The notes beneath the pieces are model-generated. The model saw only the letters and a program-made list of their open reading frames with translations. It was not told the origin of the DNA and did no database searches. Source: Pseudorhodoferax sp. Leaf274 (lineage in GTDB: Bacteria > Pseudomonadota > Gammaproteobacteria > Burkholderiales > Burkholderiaceae_C). From it: a stretch of 64,000 nt of DNA. The stretch is from the NCBI RefSeq assembly GCF_001422445.1, contig NZ_LMNA01000028.1, positions 163,061 through 227,060 on the forward strand, written 5' to 3'. Positions 57,653-64,000 of the stretch are shown piece after piece. Numbering within the stretch: the stretch's first letter is position 1; the number at the start of each line of letters is the position of its first letter. The position numbers and the translations under genes were made by a program.

Positions 57653-59008
57653 TCAATTCTCCAGGTAGTGGATGCTGGGCTGGATCGCCTCGCGCGGCAC
57701 CAGCGTGGACCACACGCCGATGACCTCTCTGGTGCGGTCCTGGTGCGGCACGCGCTTGCCCGTGTGGGCGATGCCTGAGACGGCCATGCCGTCGACCTCG
57801 CGGCCGACCTTGAGCGCTTCCTCCTTCGTCCGCGTGCGCGCCGCCACGCGCACCGCGATCTCGTAGGGCTCGGGCCAGTCGGCCGGCGTGGCCTTGCCGT
57901 GCACCGCATTCATGCCCAGGAAGTCGATGCGCAGGTCTTCGGCCTGGAGGCCGACGATGCGAAAGCGCTCTTCCAGGATGCGCTTGGCCAGCGTTGCGCG
58001 GCGCAGCGCGCCGGGGCCGGCGTAGAAGAACATGTCCTCGCCGATGAAGCCCTCGGTGCAGCCCACCGAGGCCTTGAGCGTGGGGGTGCGCGGCTTGCCG
58101 CCGATGCCGGACACGCGTACGCGGTCGGGGCCGATCTGCTCGAGCCGCGTGGTCGTGAAGTCCACCACCACGTCGGGGGTGATGTAGTTGGCCGGGTCGT
58201 GCACCTCGTACAGCAGCTGCTCCTTCACCGTGCGCAGGTCGATGGCGCCACCGGTGCCGGCCACCTTCTCGATCACCGCGCTGCCGTCGGCCGACACTTC
58301 GGCGATGGGGAAGCCGAAGTTCCAGGGCTCGGGCACGTCCTTGAAGCCGGGGTCGCTGAAGTAGCCGCCCGTCACCTGCGCGCCGCATTCGAGCAGGTGG
58401 CCGATGCCATTGCCAGCGCCCAGGCGCGCATGGTCCAGCGCGTCCCAGCCGAACTCGGCCATCATGGGCGCCATGAAGACCGAGGGGTCGGCCACGCGGC
58501 CCGTGACCACGATCTGCGCGCCGGCGCGCAGGGCTTCGGCGATGGGTTCCGCGCCCTGGTAGACCTCGGCCGAGATGATGCTGGCGGAAAGCGTTGCCAG
58601 CGGCGCGCCGGTCTCCATGACCGTGTCGGCCAGCTGGCCGATGCGCTCGGTGACGAGGCTGCCGTCCACGGCGGCGATCTTCACGCCCTTGTGGCCCATG
58701 CCGGCCAGCAGCTCGGCGATGCGTGCCGCGGCGCCGCGCGGGTTGATCCAGCCCTGGTTGGAGACGATGCGCACGCCCTGCGCGATGCAGGCCGGCAGCA
58801 CGGCGCGCATGCGGTCGTCCAGGTAGGTGTCGTAGCCGGGGAAGGACGGGTCGCGCCGCGCGCGCACCTGGGCGGCCGAGATCGTGGCCTCGGCCATGGT
58901 CTCGAAGCACAGGTAGTCGAGCCGGCCCTGCTCGGCGTTCAGCTGGGCGGGTTCGACGCGGTCGCCCCACCAGGCCGAGCCGGAGCCGATGCGGATGGTC
59001 TTGGTCAT
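57653..59008 (-). CDS. AtuA family (DUF1446) protein
   Basis: A 451-residue protein of the acyclic terpene utilisation AtuA family. Landmarks are RIGSGSAWWGDRVEPAQ, DYLCFETMAEATI, SNQGWINPRGAA, VTGRVADPSVFMAPM and GCTEGFIGEDMFFY. The biochemical activity of AtuA proteins is not established; they occur with CoA-ester catabolic genes. The start at 59008 follows AAGGAGACCCC. The stop abuts the repeat element directly. Confidence 0.9.
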   Translation of the reverse strand: MTKTIRIGSGSAWWGDRVEPAQLNAEQGRLDYLCFETMAEATISAAQVRARRDPSFPGYDTYLDDRMRAVLPACIAQGVRIVSNQGWINPRGAAARIAELLAGMGHKGVKIAAVDGSLVTERIGQLADTVMETGAPLATLSASIISAEVYQGAEPIAEALRAGAQIVVTGRVADPSVFMAPMMAEFGWDALDHARLGAGNGIGHLLECGAQVTGGYFSDPGFKDVPEPWNFGFPIAEVSADGSAVIEKVAGTGGAIDLRTVKEQLLYEVHDPANYITPDVVVDFTTTRLEQIGPDRVRVSGIGGKPRTPTLKASVGCTEGFIGEDMFFYAGPGALRRATLAKRILEERFRIVGLQAEDLRIDFLGMNAVHGKATPADWPEPYEIAVRVAARTRTKEEALKVGREVDGMAVSGIAHTGKRVPHQDRTREVIGVWSTLVPREAIQPSIHYLEN

Positions 59009-59018
59009 GGGGTCTCCT

Positions 59019-61103
59019 TCAGTTCGCTGTCAGTTCGATGAGTGCATCGACGACGGTGGCGCCTTCGCCCGCCGGGCCGAGCAGCACCGGGTTGAGGTCG
59101 ATGGAGGCGATGCGACCCTGGGCCGCGACGATGAACCGGCCCACCTGCACCGCCACATCCGCCAGTGCCTGCACATCCAGCGGCGGGTCGCCGCGCGTGC
59201 CGGCCAGCAGCGGGGCGATGCGCAGTCGGCCCAGCGCCGCCACCACCTCGGCCCTGTCGAACGGCGGCACCAGCAGCGCCACGTCGCGCATGGCCTCCAC
59301 GTACTTGCCGCCATCGCCCACGGCCACGACCGGGCCGAACTGCGGGTCGATGTGGGCACCGACCATGGCCTCGTGCCGGCCGCGGCGCATGCGGGCGACC
59401 AGCACGCCGTCCTGCGCGGCGCCCATGGCCGCGAGTCGGTCCCATTGCTGCGTGAAGGTGGCGGCCACCGCGTCGGCATCGGCGAGGTTCAGCGCGACCA
59501 GGCCGTGCTCTGACTTGTGGGGCACGTCGCGCGAGCAGGCCTTCACGGCCACGGGGCCGCCGAGTCCGGCAAGTGCCGCGCGCGCCTCATCGGCCGTGCG
59601 GCACAGTCGGTGCGCGACCACCGGAACGCCCTGGGCGGCCAGCAGCGCCAGGCTGTCGGCTTCGTTGAGCAGGCCGCTGGTGGCGGGCAACGCAGGCAGG
59701 GGCAGCGCCTCGGCCTGCGGCGCCGGTTCGCGCAGCAGCGCCATGTGGCCAGCCACCTGCGCCAGCGCGCCCAGGGCGTCGTGTTCGTTGGCATACGTGG
59801 CCACGCCCGCGGCACGGAACACCGCGGCCACGCTCTCCTGCCAGGCCGCCACGGCCACGGGCTTGCCGCTGGCTTTCGCGAACGCCGCCGTGTCGCGCGC
59901 GAAGCGCTCCACGTCGTAGCCGGCGCCCGAGACCGGGATGTGGATGAACACCATGTCGGCCGCATCGTCCTGCGCCAGCACCGGCAGCACCTCGCTGAAC
60001 AGCCCGCTGTTGGACAGCAGCGCGGCCGTGATGTCGATGGGGTTGGTGGTGGTCGCGAAGCCCGGCAGCCGCGCGGCAAGCGCGCGCCGCGTGGTGTCGG
60101 ACAAGGTGGCGATCTGCAGGCCGTGCTGCTCCGCGGCGTCGGCGCCCATCACGCAGCTGGCGCCCGAGTTGCTGACGATCACCAGCCGCCGGCCGCGCGG
60201 CTGCCAGCCCTGCAGGTAGCCCGGTGCCGCCAGTGCCAGCGCATGCGGATCGCGAACGCGCCAGATGCCGTGGCGGCGCAGGAAGGCGTCGACTACGCGG
60301 TCCTCGTTGGCCAGCGAGCCGGTGTGCGACGAGGCCGCCAGCGCGCCCCCGGCCGTGCGCCCGGCCTTCACGGCCACGATGGGCAGGCCGCGCGTGCGCG
60401 CATGGGCGGCCGTGGCGGCCAGCAGTGCGGGGTTGGCAATGTGCTCCAGGTACAGCAGCAGCAGCTTCACGTCGGGGTCGTGCGCCACGGCCCAGGCCAG
60501 GTCGGCCACGCCCACGTCGGCCTCGTTGCCGGTGGCGTGCACATGGCGCACACCCAGGCCGCGTTCGCGCAGCAGGCCGTAGGCCATGGCCGCCATGCCG
60601 CCGCTCTGGCTGACGACGGCCACGGGCCCGTCATCGGGCGGCATCTCGGTGAACAGCGTGGAGAAGCTGGCGATGGCGCCCGTGCCGAAGTTGGCCAGGC
60701 CCTGCGTGTTGGGGCCCACCAAACGCATGCCTGCGGCGCGGGCCACGTCGCGCATGTGGTCCTGCCGGGCCTTGCCGGCCGTGCCTGTTTCGCCGAAGCC
60801 CGAGGCGATCACGACGGCGCAGCGCACGCCACGCGCGGCGCAGTCCTCCACCGCGGCGATGGCCTGGTCGCCGGCGACGATGACGATGGCCATCTCGGGC
60901 ACTTCGGGCAGGTCGGCCAGCGCGGCGTAGCAGGCCAGGCCCTGCAGCTCGCGCCGGGCCGGGTTGATCGGGTAGAGCCTGCCGCGGTAGCCCATGCGCT
61001 GCATGTAGGCGATGGGCCGGCCGCCGATCTTGTGCGGGTTCTCGGACGCGCCGATGACGGCGATCGAGGCGGGGTTCAGCGCTGCGGTGAGCAGGTCGGT
61101 CAT
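59019..61103 (-). CDS. ADP-forming acetate/acyl-CoA synthetase family protein
   Basis: A 694-residue fused alpha-beta NDP-forming acyl-CoA synthetase. The CoA-binding domain opens LNPASIAVIGASENPHKIGG, a succinyl-CoA-synthetase-like middle follows with the phospho-histidine region (SSHTGSLAN), and an ATP-grasp domain ends the protein (PVAVKACSRDVPHKSEHGLV; IASIDLNPVLL). It interconverts an acyl-CoA and acid with ATP. The start overlaps the enoyl-CoA hydratase stop (ATGA); the gap to atuA is 10 nt. Confidence 0.9.
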   Translation of the reverse strand: MTDLLTAALNPASIAVIGASENPHKIGGRPIAYMQRMGYRGRLYPINPARRELQGLACYAALADLPEVPEMAIVIVAGDQAIAAVEDCAARGVRCAVVIASGFGETGTAGKARQDHMRDVARAAGMRLVGPNTQGLANFGTGAIASFSTLFTEMPPDDGPVAVVSQSGGMAAMAYGLLRERGLGVRHVHATGNEADVGVADLAWAVAHDPDVKLLLLYLEHIANPALLAATAAHARTRGLPIVAVKAGRTAGGALAASSHTGSLANEDRVVDAFLRRHGIWRVRDPHALALAAPGYLQGWQPRGRRLVIVSNSGASCVMGADAAEQHGLQIATLSDTTRRALAARLPGFATTTNPIDITAALLSNSGLFSEVLPVLAQDDAADMVFIHIPVSGAGYDVERFARDTAAFAKASGKPVAVAAWQESVAAVFRAAGVATYANEHDALGALAQVAGHMALLREPAPQAEALPLPALPATSGLLNEADSLALLAAQGVPVVAHRLCRTADEARAALAGLGGPVAVKACSRDVPHKSEHGLVALNLADADAVAATFTQQWDRLAAMGAAQDGVLVARMRRGRHEAMVGAHIDPQFGPVVAVGDGGKYVEAMRDVALLVPPFDRAEVVAALGRLRIAPLLAGTRGDPPLDVQALADVAVQVGRFIVAAQGRIASIDLNPVLLGPAGEGATVVDALIELTAN

Positions 61104-61885
61104 GGGGCGTGGTAGGTCGGCTTGCGTTTGTCGAGGAAGGCCGCGATGCCTTCACCGGCCTCGGGGCCGTACAGGCTCGCGACGAAGGCGTCGCGCTCGG
61201 CGTCGAGCTGGGCGCGGTGGCCCCGGCCTCTGGCGGCATGCACGAGCTGCTTGATGCGCTGCTGCGCCACGCGCGGGCCGGCAGCCAGGCGCTCGGCCCA
61301 GGCCAGCGCGGTGGCCACGGCCTGGCCTGGTGGCGCGATGCGGTTGACCAGGCCCAGCGCGTGCAGGCGCTGGGCTGTGGTCACGTCGCCATCGAGCAAG
61401 AGCTCCAGCGCCGCCTGTGGCGGCAGCGCGCGGGCGAGTGCGTCGGAGCCGCCGCCATCCGGCGACAGGCCGATGCGCACATACGACATCACGAAGCGCG
61501 CATCCTGCGCCGCGACGATCAGGTCGCAGCCCAGCGCCACCGAGAAGCCGCCGCCAGCGGCTGCGCCTTCGACCGCAGCGATGACCGGCACCGGGCAGGC
61601 GCGCATGGCCTCCACCCAGTCGTGCAGCGCGTCGAGGATCTGCAACTGACCGGCCTCGGCTTGCGTGCGCTGCTGCTGCAGCCGGCGCAGGTCGCCGCCA
61701 CCGCAGAAGTGGGCGCCGTCGCCGCACAGCACGATGGCGCCCAGGCTGTCGTCCTCTACCGCAGCGCGGAAATGCTGCGTGGCCTCGGGGTACAGGCTGG
61801 GGTGCAGCGCATTGCGCAGCGCGGGCTGGCTGATGGTCAGCAGCAGCACGCGGCCACGGCGCTCGGACAGTAGTTGCGCCGCCAT
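61100..61885 (-). CDS. Enoyl-CoA hydratase/isomerase family protein
   Basis: A 261-residue crotonase-fold protein. The oxyanion-hole segments are GDGAHFCGGGDLRRL and EGAAAGGGFSVALGCDLIVA; the usual catalytic glutamate positions fall in RIGLSPDGGGSDALAR, where one is aspartate or lacking, so activity may be isomerase or other crotonase chemistry rather than hydration. The start shares one base with the stop of the upstream Bug gene (TGATG). Confidence 0.87.
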   Translation of the reverse strand: MAAQLLSERRGRVLLLTISQPALRNALHPSLYPEATQHFRAAVEDDSLGAIVLCGDGAHFCGGGDLRRLQQQRTQAEAGQLQILDALHDWVEAMRACPVPVIAAVEGAAAGGGFSVALGCDLIVAAQDARFVMSYVRIGLSPDGGGSDALARALPPQAALELLLDGDVTTAQRLHALGLVNRIAPPGQAVATALAWAERLAAGPRVAQQRIKQLVHAARGRGHRAQLDAERDAFVASLYGPEAGEGIAAFLDKRKPTYHAP

Positions 61886-62859
61886 CAGTCCATCTTGATG
61901 TTGGCGGTCTTCACGACCTTGCCCCACTTCTCGATCTCGCTGCGCAGCATCTGCGCGAACTTCTCGGGCGTGGTGGGCATGGCCTCGGCGCCGGCGTCGA
62001 ACAGGCGCTGCTTGACGTCGGGCTGGGTCATGACCTTCTGCAGGTCGGCGCTGATCTTGGCCACGATGTCGGGCGGCGTGCCCTTGGGCGCCACGAGGCC
62101 GGCCCAGGAATAGGCCTCGTAGCCCGGCACGCCCGATGCAGCGATGGTCGGCAGCTCGGGCAGCAGGGCCGAGCGCTGGGCGCTGGCCACGCCCAGCGCG
62201 CGCACCTTGCCGGCACGGATCTGCGGCAGCGCGGTCGGCGCGTCGGCGAACATCAGCTGCACCTGGCCGCCCAGCAGGTCGGTCATGGCCGGCGCGCTGC
62301 CCTTGTAGGGGATGTGCTGCAGCTGCACGCCGGCCTGCATGTTGAACAGCTCGCCGGCCAGGTGCGTGCCGCCGCCGTTGCCCGAGGAGCTGAAGGCGAT
62401 CTTGCTGGGCTCCTTCTTGGCCAGCGCCACGAGCTCGGCCACGTTCTTGGCCGGCAGCGAGGGATGCGCGACCAGGATGATGGGAAACATCGCGCCGAAG
62501 CTCACGGGCACGAAGTCCTTCTCGATGTCGTACGTGAGGCCGGGCCTGAGGGCGGGCAGCACCGAGTGGTGGATCGCGCAGACGAACAGGTTGTAGCCGT
62601 CGGCCGGCTGCTTGGCTGCGATCTCCGCGCCCACGATGCCGCCGGCACCGGCGCGGTTGTCGACGATGCCGGGCTGGCCCCAGAGTTCGCCGAGCTTTTG
62701 CGCCATGGCGCGGGCCGTCACGTCGACCGGGCCGCCCGCCGGGAACGGCACGGTGAACTTGACGGGCCGGTTGGGGTAGCCGGCGCCTTGGGCGAACGCC
62801 GGCAGTGCGGCCAGCGCGCTGGTCGCCAGCACGATGCGGCGGCGGGTGGGGTGGGCCAT
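61885..62859 (-). CDS. Bug/TctC-type periplasmic solute receptor
   Basis: A 324-residue receptor. The signal peptide begins MAHPTRRRIVLATSALAALP and ends near FAQGAG; Bug motifs are RPVKFTVPFPAGGPVDV and GIVDNRAGAGGIVGAE. The loop GYNLFVCAIHHSVL, with Cys and two His in place of the usual Thr/Ala, is unusual and lies where ligand specificity is set. Coupled to the hydratase gene; the start follows AAGGAGACTCCC. Confidence 0.92.
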   Translation of the reverse strand: MAHPTRRRIVLATSALAALPAFAQGAGYPNRPVKFTVPFPAGGPVDVTARAMAQKLGELWGQPGIVDNRAGAGGIVGAEIAAKQPADGYNLFVCAIHHSVLPALRPGLTYDIEKDFVPVSFGAMFPIILVAHPSLPAKNVAELVALAKKEPSKIAFSSSGNGGGTHLAGELFNMQAGVQLQHIPYKGSAPAMTDLLGGQVQLMFADAPTALPQIRAGKVRALGVASAQRSALLPELPTIAASGVPGYEAYSWAGLVAPKGTPPDIVAKISADLQKVMTQPDVKQRLFDAGAEAMPTTPEKFAQMLRSEIEKWGKVVKTANIKMD

Positions 62860-62884
62860 GGGAGTCTCCTTCGTTGACTGGGAT

Positions 62885-63769
62885 TCAGGCGGCCAGCAGG
62901 GCGCGGCCGGCGTCGAGCACGGTCACGCCGCGCTCCACGGCGATGGCACGGAACGCGACCTCGCCCGGCGCGGCGCCGCGGTACATCTCGAAGCGCAGCG
63001 TCTCGCCGGGATACACCGGCGAGGAGAACCGCGCGAACAGGCTCTCGAGGGCCTCGGGCCTGCCGCCGCCCCAGGCCATCAGCAGCGCGCGGCCGGCGAT
63101 GCCGTAGGTGCACAGGCCGTGCAGGATGGGGCGCGCGAAGCCCGCGGCCTGGGCCGTGCTCGGGTCCGAGTGCAGCGGGTTGCGGTCGGCACAGAGCCGG
63201 TACAGCAGGGCCTGCTGCGCCAGCGTGCAGATCTCCAGCACCTGGTCCGGCGTGCCGGTGGGCGGCTTCGGCGGGGCGGGCGGCGCGCTGTCGGTCTTGC
63301 CGTTCCCGGCCGAGAAGCCGCCGTTGCCGCGCGCGAAGGTGGTGTGGCGCACGGTGGCGAGCAGCTGGCCGGAGGCGGCGTCGTACAGGGCCTTGTCGTA
63401 GGTCACGGTGGCGCCGCGGCCTTCGCCCTTGTCGACCACGGACACCACGCGGTGCTCTGCGCGCACGGTGCCCGCGGCCGGCAGCGGCGCGTGCAGCGTG
63501 ACCTCTTCCTCGCCGTGGACGATCTTCGTGAAGTCGATGCCGGTGGCCGGGTCCTGCATCCACGAGCCGGGAAAGCCCAGCACCACGGCCATGGTGGGCA
63601 GGGCCAGCGGCTGGCCGGGGTTGGTGTCGTTGACGAACTGCAGCTGCAGCGGGTCGAGCGGATCGTCGCCCAGGCCCAGCGCGAGCGCGTAGCGCATGCT
63701 GTCGTCCGCGGTGTAGCGGTGTTCGATGGACGGGAAGGTCCAGTTCTTGAGGGTGTCGTAGTTGATCAT
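62885..63769 (-). CDS. MaoC-type double-hotdog (R)-hydratase family protein
   Basis: A 294-residue double-hotdog dehydratase. The N-terminal half opens INYDTLKNWTFPSIEHRYT, and the C-terminal half holds the hydratase-2 motif YRLCADRNPLHSDPSTAQAAGFARPILHG (positions about 200-228; Asp and His catalytic). It hydrates trans-2-enoyl-CoA to (R)-3-hydroxyacyl-CoA. It is the first gene of the operon in this window. The start at 63769 has no good ribosome-binding site because a dispersed repeat begins within about 20 bases upstream. Confidence 0.9.
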   Translation of the reverse strand: MINYDTLKNWTFPSIEHRYTADDSMRYALALGLGDDPLDPLQLQFVNDTNPGQPLALPTMAVVLGFPGSWMQDPATGIDFTKIVHGEEEVTLHAPLPAAGTVRAEHRVVSVVDKGEGRGATVTYDKALYDAASGQLLATVRHTTFARGNGGFSAGNGKTDSAPPAPPKPPTGTPDQVLEICTLAQQALLYRLCADRNPLHSDPSTAQAAGFARPILHGLCTYGIAGRALLMAWGGGRPEALESLFARFSSPVYPGETLRFEMYRGAAPGEVAFRAIAVERGVTVLDAGRALLAA

Positions 63770-63779
63770 GTTGGTAATG

Positions 63780-64000
63780 GAAGCGAGCGAAGCGGTGAGG
63801 CCGAGCACAGCGATGGCCCGAATTTGCCCCCGCTTCCACCCCTGTGCCTACGCCGAGGAGCGCAGTGGACTGGGCGGCGCGGGGAACCTCGCGCTTTGTG
63901 AACTGACTCATTGCACTTGTTCGAGCTGAGTGAACGCAGTGAACGGTGCGAGTTGTGCAATGCGCCCAGGCCGCGAGCACCGCAGGTTGCCCGGAGCGCC
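63780..64000. repeat. Second copy of the inverted-repeat element arm, running off the window
   Basis: The sequence from about 63780 to the end repeats the left arm of the 56.8-57.6 kb element in the same orientation: GCGAGCGAAGCGGTGAGGCC, CGAGGAGCGCAGTGGAC, GGGGAACCTCGCGCTTTGTG, ACTGACTCATTGCACTTG, then the 74-bp unit ending GGTTGCCCGGAGCGCC at 64000. It contains no gene. The rest of the element lies outside the window. Confidence 0.9.

Noticed and set aside
56930..57778. Several small open frames inside the repeat element (e.g. 57000-57668 +, 57182-57493 +, 56895-57329 -).
   Set aside because: They are translations of the repeats; the same peptide (SGQPAVLA-like) recurs in different frames and copies, and no start context or conserved domain is seen.

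Overview
High-GC chromosomal DNA from a betaproteobacterium of the order Burkholderiales, most likely family Comamonadaceae (Variovorax/Acidovorax/Xenophilus-like). The basis is the base composition, the protein sequences, the rimP-nusA-infB-rbfA-truB block followed by typA, the many orphan Bug-type (TctC-like) periplasmic receptors, and the short dispersed repeats. No tRNA, rRNA, CRISPR array, phage or transposase gene was seen. The genus is an inference.

Layout. 0-10.3 kb: NfeD-like membrane protein, PLP-dependent basic amino-acid decarboxylase, exported LigE-type DNA ligase, FabI, and a YejABEF peptide/microcin-C-type ABC importer ending at an intrinsic terminator. 10.4-18.9 kb: the translation block rimP, nusA, infB, rbfA, truB (its N-terminus overrun by a dispersed repeat) and typA/bipA. 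18.9-24.4 kb: a C4-dicarboxylate locus with a clear sigma-54 promoter, a dctA broken by a frameshifting deletion and also carrying an exact 75-bp tandem duplication, a phasin-like gene, and the dctB/dctD two-component pair. 24.5-29.5 kb: a catabolic operon (Bug receptor, AMP-forming acyl-CoA ligase, citryl-CoA-lyase-like protein, SDR) with a divergent IclR regulator. 31.1-36.1 kb: a lipid-A-modification locus in which pmrA/pmrB/dgkA-like genes diverge from PAP2 phosphatase/eptA across one perfect PmrA box. 36.1-49.1 kb: chemoreceptor, ArgC-like reductase with a divergent LysR gene, gamma-glutamyltransferase lipoprotein, alkylation-repair operon (Ada-AlkA, Ogt, EamA exporter), and small stress proteins (Usp, OsmC-like, DUF2934, DUF3088, 1-Cys peroxiredoxin). 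49.1-53.0 kb: a Fur-boxed iron-associated DUF3649/PepSY/DUF3325 operon and a MASE1-like GGDEF protein. 53.2-63.8 kb: a long minus-strand catabolic operon (MaoC, Bug, enoyl-CoA hydratase, ADP-forming acyl-CoA synthetase, AtuA, AtuA C-terminal-like protein, Bug, CoA-transferase, Bug).

The 53-64 kb operon is tightly packed, with mostly 1-4 nt overlaps or gaps under 30 nt. The exception is a ~0.9-kb non-coding element between atuA and its small partner. This element is a large imperfect inverted repeat whose arms each carry an exact internal tandem duplication (74 bp and 84 bp) and whose centre holds two hairpins. A further copy of its left arm, in the same orientation, begins just upstream of maoC and runs off the window. 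The most notable items are this repeat element, the decayed dctA under an intact regulatory apparatus, the PmrA-box lipid-A locus, and the citryl-CoA-lyase operon of unknown substrate.
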